Source: SAR324 cluster bacterium (lineage in GTDB: Bacteria > SAR324 > NAC60-12). From it: 48,730 bases of DNA. This document shows, piece after piece, positions 1-9,740 of this stretch (position 1 is the first letter of the stretch; the number at the start of each line of letters is the position of its first letter). Below the pieces are notes generated by a model, which did no database searches, was not told the DNA's origin, and saw nothing but the letters and a program-made list of their open reading frames with translations. A program made the translations under genes and the position numbers. The stretch is taken from positions 1 to 48,730 of the forward strand of contig JANQJU010000039.1 in assembly GCA_028281495.1 (NCBI GenBank), read 5' to 3'.

Positions 1-445
1 TGGCTATGTTGGCCGGAATAGTAATTCCATTATTCGCATCTCCATCCGAGTCCAGCGTTTGTAGGAATTGGGCTATATTGGTGACGGTTGTGTCGGTCGC
101 ATCGGTAGCCCCGTCTACCAAATCAATCGGGGTGATCACTCCTTGGCTAGAGCTCTCTCCCAAGAGAATTCCCCCAATAGAAAATCGAACCGATGCTCCT
201 TCATCATAGAGGAAGGTTCCATTGGCATCGGTGACGCCGCTTTGGTTTCCAGAAACGTAGGAAATTCCCTGAACAGCACTGTCCAAAAACACCCCTTCTT
301 TCACAGTCACGTTGATTGGATCTGCACTGTCGTCATCGTCATCATCGTCATTTCCCGGAGAGTTGCACGCGCCTAGTACTCCGATGAAGGAAACAATCAG
401 TAATAGAAGCTTTAGATAAGTGAATTGCTTGCGTTTCATGTCCAT
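1..445 (-). CDS. Lipoprotein, C-terminus outside window
   Basis: This is a partial gene that leaves the window at its left edge. Reading the minus strand gives a basic N-terminus, a hydrophobic stretch and the lipobox LGAC, so it should be a lipid-anchored exported protein. A run of six aspartates follows the lipobox cysteine after four residues (NSPG). The mature part then reads like the repeated extracellular modules with the pattern VFLDSAVQGISY...GVTDANGTF...VRFSIGGILLG...ITPIDLV, seen in many Gram-negative surface lipoproteins. A GGAGG lies 4 nt before the ATG at 445 and 10 nt before a second ATG at 439, so either could be the start. Function is unknown. Confidence 0.8.
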   Translation of the reverse strand, partial: MDMKRKQFTYLKLLLLIVSFIGVLGACNSPGNDDDDDDDSADPINVTVKEGVFLDSAVQGISYVSGNQSGVTDANGTFLYDEGASVRFSIGGILLGESSSQGVITPIDLVDGATDATDTTVTNIAQFLQTLDSDGDANNGITIPANIA

Positions 446-671
446 ACAACCTCCAGAAATTGTTGTTTCAAAGTCAAATTGTGTCGTGGATAGACTTGAA
501 ACAATTATGTTGGAAACAAGAGAAAACGGGAGTTCTTGTCCGGTTGATAGCGTGAAAAAGCTGGCAAAATTGTGAAATGTTTTAAAAGTGGTCTGATTTT
601 TGTCTCACGGGAGGTTTTCTTTTTGTGAGGGAGCAAGATGGATGTTTCTCGCTTCCTATCGGTGTGGCGGA

Positions 672-3600
672 TTAGCGCAGCAGTTGTTCTAGATGGGTCG
701 CTTTGGCTTCTAGGAGGGTTTTGAGTTCCGGAGCGGTGTCGGGGCAAGAATGAAGAACATAATAGGCCGTTTGAAGCACGTCGCGCCAGCGAGGTTTTTT
801 GGGGAGAGTGGAGATTTTGAGGTATCGGTCAAAGGTCCGCGTTCGAGGAGAACCATTGGCATCGAAGTAGATATTCCAGATTTGGCTCTCTTCAGCCAAA
901 TCCAATTTTGATTTTTGTGTTGTTTGATTCCAGTAACGTAGAGAAAGAAACATGAGGGTCACCAAGGTTTGGCGTAATTCCTCATTGAAAATTTTCTTCT
1001 GGCCGAATTCAGGGACTTTATCAAGGGTTGAGGGCAAGCGTTGCACCTCTCGCAGTAGGAATTCCTCTTCTGCTCCAAGAGATTGAGCGGCTCCTGCTTG
1101 ATCCAGCAACCGAATCAAATGTCTTCGTTCAGCCAGCGCGTCTTCTGCCGCTTTTTCCTTCTGAAAAATCACTTCTCGTAGCCGTTCATTCTCTTTCAAA
1201 CGGCGTACGGATTGTTTCAGTTCCAAGTGATTCTCAATACGAGCCAACAATTCTTCTTTGAGCACGGGTTTGGTCAGATAATCGTTGGCCCCGGCCTTCA
1301 ATCCGGCGACTAAATCCTCGGGCTGAGTTCGTGCGGTCAACAAAATAATTGGCAGATCTGTGGCCTCAAATGAGCGACGCATTTCCCGGCAAACGTCATA
1401 GCCATTCACTCCTGGCATCATCACATCCAGCAAGACCAAAGCGATTGTAGGTTCTAGCGCGAGCAGTTCGAGTGCTTCTCTACCGTTGATCGCAGTGGAA
1501 ACCGCATATCGCTGCTGTGTGAGGATGTTGAAGAGCACTTGTAGGTTGACGGGGTCGTCATCCACAATCAGAATTTGGGCTTTGGTTGCTGTTGCGGTTG
1601 CTGTGTCTTGATTTTTGGCCGAGTGAGAGAACTTAGGCGAAATGACCGGAACCATAAACGAGTTGGCTTCAGAGTAATTGGGGGTCCCTTTCAGAGATCC
1701 GAAATACAAGGGTAGGGAGAAAGTAAAGCAAGAACCCTGGCCGAGTGAGGATTGCACTTCCAGTTCCCCTTGATGGAGTTCAACCAACTGTTTGGTCAAG
1801 TATAGCCCGAGACCGGTTCCTCCATAACTTCGGGAAATCGAACCGTCTGCCTGTTCAAAGGCGTTAAAGATCCGGTCTATTTTATCAGGGGAAATTCCCA
1901 TGCCGGTATCTGTTACATGAATCTGAACATGAGTCTCTTGCTTCACCGCGGTGATTTCAATCGTTCCTTGTTCCGTGAACTTAATGGCATTGCCCACTAG
2001 GTTGAAGAGAATCTGCTGTAAGCGGTTTTCATCCGCCATCACTGCCGGAATTTTTGGAGGAATTGAATTGAGAAGAAGCAGATTTTTTTTATCGATCAAA
2101 GGGTGACTGAGATGGAGGACCAATTCCACTATTGCTCTAAGTGCCACAGGTTGGAGGTGTAATTGTAAATCTCGGTTTTTCAGGCGGGAGAGATCTTGGA
2201 TGTCATCGATCAAGTGGGCGAGGCGTTGGCCGCTTTGCGTGATCATATTCAAGTGTCGTGTTTGTTCCACACTGGGCGTTCCACCCACGCCATCCAGCAA
2301 AGATTGGCTCAGACCAATAATCCCAGCTAAGGGAGTGCGTAGTTCATGAGAAGTATTGGCTAAAAATTCATCTTTGAGCTGATCCAACTCTTTCATCTGC
2401 TCCAGATGTTGTTGCTGCTTTTCATAAAGTCGAGCATTTTCAAGCGAAATGGCTGCTTGAGCAGAGAGGAGCTGTAGCAGTTGCAAGTGCCCTGGAGTAA
2501 AGGCTCCGGTGATCAAATTGTTTTCCAGATAAAGCAGCGCGATCAGTTTTTGCTGGAGTAAGATCGGTAAACACAAAATCGATTTCGGGCGATGTGCTTT
2601 GACAGCAGCATCGTTGGCAAAACGAATATCGTCTTGGATATCACGTAAAAGTAGCGTCTCTTGGGTTCGCTCCACATAGCGAAGAACGGATTCTGGAATA
2701 AATTGTAGATCGCTAGAATCACGGGGAGAGGTGATGCAAACTTCCTGGTGTTCAAGGTATCCCTGGATTTGAAGGTTGAACCCTCCCTCTTCTTCCAACA
2801 AGAACCCGCCACGTTGAGCACCGGCATGCGCGAGTACAATCGTCATTAGACGTTTTAATAGACGTTCCAATACAATTTCTTCAGAAATCGCCTGAGACGC
2901 TTTGGTGACGGTGGCCACATCCAATTGGGACTCTTGAGAAGGCTCTGGAAAATTTTCTTTCCAAACGGCAGGTGACAATTGAAACCCATCTTGATGGCGT
3001 TTTCTTAATAGATCAACTTTGGCACGAGCGCCCCATTTGGCATAATAGCGACAAGCTTCTCTCAGGTAGAGCCGCGACACCGAAAGATTGTTTTGGGATT
3101 GATAGAATTGGGCAGCCCGTTCAAAAGCGAGGGCCTCGATATGTAGGAAGCCTGCCTGATGTGCCTGATCAATGGCTTGGTTGTAGAGGGTAGGGGCGGT
3201 TTCAAAATCGCCATGAACCCAGGCCCATTCGGCCTCTACTAACAGTGATTTGTGTTGGTAGTTGGCCGGGCAATATTTTGCCCCAGTTTGCAGTTGTTTT
3301 CGATTGTGGATCATCAGTTTCAGAAAGTCATCTCTGGAATCCACGGGTTCTAATTGACTTCTCGCTAGCAAAATCAAGGCGTGGTAAAAGCAATGTTCTG
3401 TGGAATTATAGATTCCGTACTGGGAATAGACATGCGTTTCAGCCATTTGGGCCATTTGAAAAGCCGAATGGTAATCCCCTGCGTGATAAAAAAGAATTTC
3501 TTTATAAAGCCCCCATCGAAATAGAGCGTTTCTGTGGCCTCTCAGAGTGATTTCATCTCTGATTTTGGTTTCGTCATAATCGGCATCGCTTAACCGCTCC

Positions 3601-6600
3601 AGACTCTTGGTTTGTCCCATCAAAGCCCGAATCAATTGCAAACGTACGTTGAAGATATATAGAAGATGAGAATCGTTAAGCTCATCAAAAAATTGCTTGT
3701 ATTTCAGGTGCTCGGCGTAAACTTCTTTGAGAGGATTTCCTTTCATTAGTATTTGAAACAGGTAGTGGATCATTGTGATGCCGGCATACATCAGATTGCC
3801 TTGCTTCAAGCTAAATTGATGCATCTCAAAGTATTTTTGAGCACAGATAGACAACGGGGCAATCAAATGATGATTCAGGCTCACCCGGAGAAACTGCCCC
3901 ATCACCCATCCGGTTTTATCGGGAATTTGCTCCCGGAGGATCAAAGCCTGCTGAACGATTTCGCGACCGCGATGATGCTGGTCGGTGCCATAACAAAAAA
4001 CACCGTACCCAATATAAGCTGTAGGCGTGACTGGAGAGTTTCCCTGTTGCAAGGAAAGGTTGACCATCTTTGCGAAGGCATAAACCGAGAATTGGGGGTC
4101 GTAATAGTACAAAGCTACAAAAGCCTTATTTAACAATTGCATGACACACAGAGTGTCAGAGGTCTTCATTTCAGGAAGCTGGAGAAGAGGTTGCCCTGGG
4201 TGTTCTTGAAAAAACTTTTCGATGCTCTCTCGCTCCTCTCGAAGTTTCAGTTCCATCTCAGGTTTGCTGTTGGGAAAATCGATTCCAAAAAGTGCTAAAG
4301 CTTCCCTCAATACCTGAATTGCTAGGCCCCGTTTTTGTTGATGAGTTTGCAACTGAATTTTCAAACAATAAACTTCTGTTTGCTCCTGTCTGGTTTTTGC
4401 GTGAGAAAGTAAAATCGTTAGGCTCTTCTCTGCATTTTCAAATTCGCCATTGGCGTATTCACATTCGGTTTTGCCCAGCGTCAAGGAAAACGAAAGTGAA
4501 TAGTGATTGCTCCAAGCATCCTTTCCTAAACACGTTAGCCCTGTTTCAAAAAAACGTTGAGCTTGAACAAATGCTGCTGAAGCTTTGGCTTTCTGGCCTG
4601 CTTGTTCGTTCAATTCTGCTATTGTGACCCTCTCTTCTTGGCTCTGGGCCAACATACGTCCTAAATTCAACTGAGAGACAATCTCAAAAATGAAATCATC
4701 TCTTAGCTGACGCGCATCGCTATAGTCTAAAAGACTCGTGCCAATTTCATAATGAATCGCTTGCTTTTGAGATTCTGATAAAAGCGAATAAGCTGCTTCC
4801 TGGATTTTATCGTGTGCAAATTTATACTGATTTTTGGTTTTGAGTAGAATCTCAGCTTCAATTAGAGGGTTTAATTGAGCGTTAGACATTTCTGAAGTGC
4901 CTTTGAATAAGTGAGAGACCATTTCACAGGAAACCGTGGTACCCAAACTGGCTAATCTGACCAGAAGATTTTGGGTGATTCGTGGGAGGTTCGCCATTCT
5001 TTCCACGAGCATTGCAATGACGTTATCGGTGATTTCTAGCGCATGGATAGTCTCCATCTCCCCATGCCAGCCCCGTTGAGGAGAGTACCGTAACAAATTG
5101 TTCTGATAGAGAGATTTGAGAAACTCCCCGACAAAAAACGGGTTCCCCGCCGTCTTTTCCAGAACCAATTCTGCCAAAGGGATGGAGTCTTCCTGAGAAC
5201 AGAACAAAGCCTCTTCAATCAATTGCTGGATATCGGGTTGGTCGATAGGTAATAGCTGGAGTACATGTATTTTGCACGGAGCTTGCTGTAGTTTCTCCAA
5301 CAAACGATTAAAGGGTGAGGAAACAGAATCTTCATCATCTCGATACGCTCCGATCAAAACCAAATACCGAGTTTCAGAAGCGCTCACTAGAGATTGAAGG
5401 ACAGACAAACTGGCTTCATCAGACCATTGTAAATCATCTAAGAAAATGACGAGAGGGCGTTCTGAAGAGGCAAATACGTGGATCAGCCGTTGGAAAAGCA
5501 AATTGAGTAGGTTTTGTGATTCTTTCAATCCCAACGGAAATACCGCCGGTTGGGAGCCTACGATCAATTCAAGATCTCCAACTACATCCAGTAGCAATTG
5601 AGCATTTTCCCCTAAGGCGAGTAAAAGTTTCTGCTTCCATGCTTGAATGCTTTCTTCGGATTCACTTAGGATGATTTTAACGAGCGATTGAAAGCATTCG
5701 ATCCATCCATGATAGGCGGTATTTTGGTTCAGCTGATCAAACTTACCGGAAATGCAGTATCCTTTTGGTTCAGCCCACCGATCCATCGCTTGATAGATCA
5801 ACGAGGATTTGCCAATGCCCGCTGGTCCTTTGACAAAAACGATTTGCGGACGTCCTTCATAGGCTTTGTTCAAAGTTCTTAGAAGTACTGCGATTTCATT
5901 TTCACGACCATAACAAGTTTTTGGCAGTTGAAAGGTTTCTGAAACATCGTGCTGGCCTAAAGGAAACGGTGTCAGGGTTCCAGAACGTTGTAATTCCTGA
6001 AAACAATGCTCCAAGTCATTTCTTAAACCCGATAGGCTTTGGTAACGATCTCCTGGTGACTTCTGCAATAATTTCATCACAATTTCAGAAAGCGTCTGAG
6101 GAATCGAGTTTTTAGTTTGGTTCGGTGGGGGTGGGAGTGAAGCTAGATGCGCGTGTATCAATTCCATCAAATCCTCTGAGCAAAAAGGAGGGCGACCGCA
6201 AAGCAACCAATAATAAATAGCTCCCAGAGAGTAGAGATCCGTTCGGTAATCGAGGGGATGGGAAGTACGTCCGGTTTGTTCTGGGGCTATATAGAGGGCA
6301 TCCTTCAACCAAATGTTATTTTGGATTTTGTGACCCTTGGCCTCTTGGATTTCGAGAGATTGACTAAAGTCCGTTAGTTTGAGCAGGCTAGTTTGGGAGT
6401 GGATCAAAATATGGCGGGGATGGAGGCTAGCATAAACGATCTTTTGATGATGGATTGCCTGGATCGCTTCTATTAGGGGAAGGGCCACCTTAAAAAAATC
6501 CAAAGGCGCTAACCCGTCTTTCGGCAAGGCATCTGCCAAGCTAACGGCTCCAAAATCTTCCTCAATCAGAATGGGATTGTGGTGATAACTTTCTAATGCC

Positions 6601-6815
6601 CAATAACGTACAATATGAGGGGAGTCGAGGCGTTGATTGATCCTAAAATCATGATGGTATCTCGGTGAGGCTTCCTTATCCGCTGCATGCTCTGGAGGCA
6701 TTTTAAGGATGACGGACTGTTCCGAGTTCGTTGCGCGTGCTCGATATATAAAGGAGTCCTTCCCCTGATAACACGGTTTCAGGATTTCATAGTTCAGGAC
6801 TTTCATGGTTCCCAT
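672..6815 (-). CDS. Giant hybrid: kinase-like domain, AAA-type ATPase, GAF, histidine kinase, receiver
   Basis: A 2047-residue cytoplasmic signalling protein. Domains in order: Ser/Thr-kinase-like fold (about 1-270, with IAPEQTGR and DYRTDLYSLG); STAND/AAA ATPase with Walker A GPAGIGKSS near 335 and Walker B VIFLDDLQWSD near 458; a long helical TPR-like region (about 700-1250); GAF (about 1310-1465); histidine kinase with H-box SHELRTPL near 1490, N-box near 1595 and GTGLGLYL; a receiver with LLDVMMPG near 1795; and a C-terminal module shared with the gene at 12416-18988. The kinase-like domain looks dead: the catalytic-loop HRD position reads YAS and DFG reads DFS. The start lies 3 nt after the stop of the hydrolase gene at 6819, so translation is probably coupled. 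An ATG at 6806 is an alternative start. Confidence 0.93.
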   Translation of the reverse strand: MGTMKVLNYEILKPCYQGKDSFIYRARATNSEQSVILKMPPEHAADKEASPRYHHDFRINQRLDSPHIVRYWALESYHHNPILIEEDFGAVSLADALPKDGLAPLDFFKVALPLIEAIQAIHHQKIVYASLHPRHILIHSQTSLLKLTDFSQSLEIQEAKGHKIQNNIWLKDALYIAPEQTGRTSHPLDYRTDLYSLGAIYYWLLCGRPPFCSEDLMELIHAHLASLPPPPNQTKNSIPQTLSEIVMKLLQKSPGDRYQSLSGLRNDLEHCFQELQRSGTLTPFPLGQHDVSETFQLPKTCYGRENEIAVLLRTLNKAYEGRPQIVFVKGPAGIGKSSLIYQAMDRWAEPKGYCISGKFDQLNQNTAYHGWIECFQSLVKIILSESEESIQAWKQKLLLALGENAQLLLDVVGDLELIVGSQPAVFPLGLKESQNLLNLLFQRLIHVFASSERPLVIFLDDLQWSDEASLSVLQSLVSASETRYLVLIGAYRDDEDSVSSPFNRLLEKLQQAPCKIHVLQLLPIDQPDIQQLIEEALFCSQEDSIPLAELVLEKTAGNPFFVGEFLKSLYQNNLLRYSPQRGWHGEMETIHALEITDNVIAMLVERMANLPRITQNLLVRLASLGTTVSCEMVSHLFKGTSEMSNAQLNPLIEAEILLKTKNQYKFAHDKIQEAAYSLLSESQKQAIHYEIGTSLLDYSDARQLRDDFIFEIVSQLNLGRMLAQSQEERVTIAELNEQAGQKAKASAAFVQAQRFFETGLTCLGKDAWSNHYSLSFSLTLGKTECEYANGEFENAEKSLTILLSHAKTRQEQTEVYCLKIQLQTHQQKRGLAIQVLREALALFGIDFPNSKPEMELKLREERESIEKFFQEHPGQPLLQLPEMKTSDTLCVMQLLNKAFVALYYYDPQFSVYAFAKMVNLSLQQGNSPVTPTAYIGYGVFCYGTDQHHRGREIVQQALILREQIPDKTGWVMGQFLRVSLNHHLIAPLSICAQKYFEMHQFSLKQGNLMYAGITMIHYLFQILMKGNPLKEVYAEHLKYKQFFDELNDSHLLYIFNVRLQLIRALMGQTKSLERLSDADYDETKIRDEITLRGHRNALFRWGLYKEILFYHAGDYHSAFQMAQMAETHVYSQYGIYNSTEHCFYHALILLARSQLEPVDSRDDFLKLMIHNRKQLQTGAKYCPANYQHKSLLVEAEWAWVHGDFETAPTLYNQAIDQAHQAGFLHIEALAFERAAQFYQSQNNLSVSRLYLREACRYYAKWGARAKVDLLRKRHQDGFQLSPAVWKENFPEPSQESQLDVATVTKASQAISEEIVLERLLKRLMTIVLAHAGAQRGGFLLEEEGGFNLQIQGYLEHQEVCITSPRDSSDLQFIPESVLRYVERTQETLLLRDIQDDIRFANDAAVKAHRPKSILCLPILLQQKLIALLYLENNLITGAFTPGHLQLLQLLSAQAAISLENARLYEKQQQHLEQMKELDQLKDEFLANTSHELRTPLAGIIGLSQSLLDGVGGTPSVEQTRHLNMITQSGQRLAHLIDDIQDLSRLKNRDLQLHLQPVALRAIVELVLHLSHPLIDKKNLLLLNSIPPKIPAVMADENRLQQILFNLVGNAIKFTEQGTIEITAVKQETHVQIHVTDTGMGISPDKIDRIFNAFEQADGSISRSYGGTGLGLYLTKQLVELHQGELEVQSSLGQGSCFTFSLPLYFGSLKGTPNYSEANSFMVPVISPKFSHSAKNQDTATATATKAQILIVDDDPVNLQVLFNILTQQRYAVSTAINGREALELLALEPTIALVLLDVMMPGVNGYDVCREMRRSFEATDLPIILLTARTQPEDLVAGLKAGANDYLTKPVLKEELLARIENHLELKQSVRRLKENERLREVIFQKEKAAEDALAERRHLIRLLDQAGAAQSLGAEEEFLLREVQRLPSTLDKVPEFGQKKIFNEELRQTLVTLMFLSLRYWNQTTQKSKLDLAEESQIWNIYFDANGSPRTRTFDRYLKISTLPKKPRWRDVLQTAYYVLHSCPDTAPELKTLLEAKATHLEQLLR

Positions 6816-6818
6816 AAG

Positions 6819-7640
6819 TTAGAGCGTGTTCACCTCCGCTAAAAATGCCGCTAAGAGGTGGTTCATCTGATCAGGAGCTTCGAGCTGGATGAAATGAGCG
6901 GAATTCGGAATGATCTGTACCTGTTTTCGCCATAAGGTCGGCATCTTCAAACTTTGCAAGTATTCCAACTGGATCAGTTTCTCGTCAGCACCATGCACGA
7001 CAGCCAAGGGGCAGGTGAGATTGGCTACAATTTCCATTTCAGACCCTATTTTTCCGGCAGCAATACTCTGTCCCAGAAATTCCCGGGCTTGTTTGTCGGT
7101 TTTTTGGAAATCTTCTAAAAGGAACTGTGGAATCGGAGTGCCATCTTTCAACATCGCTGCGGCCCATTCTCGCACCTCCTGTTCTGTAAACTCACCTTTG
7201 AGGGCACTGGTGAGTGCGGGATGAGGATGAAACGCTTGATCCATTGCAGGGGGATGGCCCAAGGGAGGTGCTCCAAAAATCAAACAACCTTTGACTTGGG
7301 GTAAATACTCCAGGGCCTCCAATACGACATGCCCACCTAAGCTATGACCCACCAAGACCAAATCCCCGATACCCAAATGAGAAACGACTTGAGCCACAAT
7401 GGAAGCATATCCTGGGATCGAATAATCAGTTTTCGGATCCGCTGCAGGAAAGGAACGCCCATGACCTGGTAAATCCAAAGCAACCAAATGGTAGGTCTGC
7501 CCCAAAGGGCTATTTAATTGTGGAAAAAAGCTGTGACTGGAGGTCGAATTGCCATGTAGCATGAGCACATCAGGGCCTTGCCCCTCACTCTCACAAATGG
7601 CGATGACCTGTGCTCCTATAGTATGAGTTGACCGTCGCAT
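6819..7640 (-). CDS. Alpha/beta-fold hydrolase
   Basis: A soluble alpha/beta hydrolase of about 273 residues, a usual length for the family. It shows the oxyanion-side LMLHGNSTSSHSF, the nucleophile elbow GHSLGG, a late acid region (VVHGADEKLI) and the catalytic-histidine context NSAHFIQLEAP. The substrate cannot be deduced; members include esterases, lactonases and C-C hydrolases. The frame is open back to a TTG at 7658, but the ATG at 7640 is preferred. Neither has a strong ribosome-binding site. It lies 3 nt upstream of the 2047-residue hybrid kinase in the same orientation, so the two should share a transcript and may share a signal or metabolite. Confidence 0.85.
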   Translation of the reverse strand: MRRSTHTIGAQVIAICESEGQGPDVLMLHGNSTSSHSFFPQLNSPLGQTYHLVALDLPGHGRSFPAADPKTDYSIPGYASIVAQVVSHLGIGDLVLVGHSLGGHVVLEALEYLPQVKGCLIFGAPPLGHPPAMDQAFHPHPALTSALKGEFTEQEVREWAAAMLKDGTPIPQFLLEDFQKTDKQAREFLGQSIAAGKIGSEMEIVANLTCPLAVVHGADEKLIQLEYLQSLKMPTLWRKQVQIIPNSAHFIQLEAPDQMNHLLAAFLAEVNTL

Positions 7641-7658
7641 TTTGTCTCTAGTGTTCAA

Positions 7659-8500
7659 AACTCAATAATACTGCTGCCTGTCTTTCCATCCTACATTTTT
7701 GAGAAAATGTGAATGCGTACTAAAGCTTGTAGGCATTTTCTTTGGCAAAGTATCTCTCTAGAGACATGGGAACATACAGGACCACCCGTTGATCCGGATT
7801 GGTTTAAAACCAGCCATCATGAAAATGATCTCTTTTAATCCACTATTTCTCTCTGTGTGGCTATTTTCGGAGACTTCTCCAAGTTACTCTCCTTTGTTGA
7901 GCTATTCTATTTTAATCCAACGTAAGTATTAAGTTTTGGCGAGCACTCTTCATTCAAGGCATTCTTTTTCTTTTTCCTTAATATCCAGAGGACATAACTC
8001 CATGAAGTAATTGAATTTATTTTTTGAAGTTTAAAATTATTTGTATTGTAGTTGTCAATGGTATGACCCTTGAAGAAATGAGGTTATCAAGAATTGCAAT
8101 ACTCTTTTGGAATTGGAGGTAAAACTTCGTCAAAGGCTATTGGGATTAACTTGAAAGAAAATGGTTCCGTATGTCAGTCAAGCTAAAATTAAATCGTTTG
8201 AATAACTTAATTCAGTAGCTTGTTTTATGCATAATAAGCTGTCTAATTCAAAAATTCTAACGATTAATAAATAAATCGGCATCAGAATTTCATAGCAATT
8301 CGGGAATCCGCAGTAATTCTCTAGATAGCTGCCCCGATTAAGAATGTTTTTCTGAGAAGTGGTTTCCTGAGTAGCAGCATGACAATTGATGGGTTGGGCA
8401 TAGAGCATGTCATAGATGAGTGTCCACTCGTCTGCAGAACCATCGACGGAAGTATGTGTAAAACTCAAATGGCAGATATAACCTGATCAAAGGAGAAAAA
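7659..8500. other. AT-rich gap without a supported gene
   Basis: About 840 bases separate the divergent hydrolase gene and the gene at 8501. The right half is clearly AT-rich. A 96-codon open frame on the minus strand (8178-8468) has no recognisable domain and no convincing ribosome-binding site. The stretch should hold the promoters of both flanking units, but no clear -35/-10 pair or long hairpin was found. Confidence 0.5.
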
Positions 8501-9451
8501 ATGAGTAATAATATAAAAATAATTAATAAGTATAGTAAGCCTGTTCATGTCAAAATATTAGAGAATTTATCTCGAGTTAAGGAAGAAAAGTATGAAAAAG
8601 TCAGTGATATCTCGGTAGATCTTTTATTGAAGCTTGTTAAAGAAGGTAAAATATCTATACCCGGTGCTAAAACTGCTGAAAGTGAATTTTCAACCGATCT
8701 TTCAGCTAAAGTAAAAGATTATCATAAAAACTTTAGCGACCGGAAATTGGAATGGACCGAGTTTGTTGTTCCTGGTGAATTGCAAATTGGTCCTGGTGAG
8801 ACAAACTTTTTAGCCTTAAAAGGTGAGGACAATTATTACTACTTAACTGTCACGATTGAAGGGAACCTCATAGCTGACCAAATAAAGCGAAGCAGCCCAA
8901 CAATCATTATTGGAGAAAATGGATTGATTCAGGACCTCCATCAAGTTGAAGCGGAAGAGATCAAACGAGGAAGCAGAATTTTACTTCAATTAGACGGTCG
9001 GAGAAAGTTCATCGCACCACCTGTTTTGACAGGCTTATTTAAACAAATGGTAACTGCAACAGTATCCGATATTTATTTACAGCATGAAATCGAATTTATC
9101 GAAAGCGATAGATATGCACCTGATGTAACATGTAGGTTGAAGTCAACCGTTCGTTTAGAACAATTCCCTGACGATGTTTACATGTATGCAAGTGATGGCG
9201 GCTGGGTTTATTACGATAAATTTAGAAGAAGTGGTATTGACTTTAGAAAGCAAACTTGGAGGATTCATAAAGTTTCGACACATGATGTTGATGACAAAAA
9301 TTCACTTTATTCGGGAGATAAAGTGAGGATACAAAACGTCCAATTCCCCAACAGTTACCTAAATTTTTCTGGTAAGTGGGCGTCTTCTCCTGTGGGAGAA
9401 GGTGCCATATGGATAATCCGGAAAAATGCGTCTTTTATAGATAACCAATAA
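8501..9451 (+). CDS. Unknown protein, possible beta-trefoil C-terminus
   Basis: A 316-residue protein with no signal peptide or membrane segment. AAAGGAG precedes the ATG by a normal distance. The family was not recognised. The first 130 residues look like a beta-sandwich (IINKYSKPVHVKI near the start, later VPGELQIGPGETNFLAL and YYLTVTIEG). The last 120 residues have the rhythm of a beta-trefoil or MIR-like lectin: VYMYASDGGWVYYDK, TWRIHKV, SLYSGDKVRIQNVQFPNSYL and a closing GAIWIIRK. It is AT-richer than the hybrid kinase genes and starts a same-strand group with the lectin-membrane fusion and the phospholipase-like gene. A carbohydrate- or lipid-binding role fits but is inference. Confidence 0.75.
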   Translation: MSNNIKIINKYSKPVHVKILENLSRVKEEKYEKVSDISVDLLLKLVKEGKISIPGAKTAESEFSTDLSAKVKDYHKNFSDRKLEWTEFVVPGELQIGPGETNFLALKGEDNYYYLTVTIEGNLIADQIKRSSPTIIIGENGLIQDLHQVEAEEIKRGSRILLQLDGRRKFIAPPVLTGLFKQMVTATVSDIYLQHEIEFIESDRYAPDVTCRLKSTVRLEQFPDDVYMYASDGGWVYYDKFRRSGIDFRKQTWRIHKVSTHDVDDKNSLYSGDKVRIQNVQFPNSYLNFSGKWASSPVGEGAIWIIRKNASFIDNQ

Positions 9452-9740
9452 GATAATTAGTTCATGCCTTATCAAAAATCTTATTTATCAAGTGATATCA
9501 AATAACTAGATTATCGAGTAATGTTTCTTTGAGAGCTTGGTGTGTTTGGTAATGAGTTCTTCCGTATAGGTTTTTTTGATCTAATTGAGTGTTGGGGTGA
9601 AGTGACTCTCTCCTCTTGCCCCAACAAGTACAACCAAGCGAGCAATTGGAGGAAAACTTATCTTCTTGCTTCATTTAAAAGTTTATCTAGGTAGCCACAA
9701 CCTTGAAATAGTTCGATCTTAACGAAAGGAGAATGATATC

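Noticed and set aside
2543..2839. 98-codon frame within the 2047-residue gene
   Set aside because: Shadow of the GAF-coding region in another frame on the same strand.
8178..8468. 96-codon minus-strand frame in the AT-rich gap
   Set aside because: No domain, composition unlike neighbours, no ribosome-binding site; likely chance.
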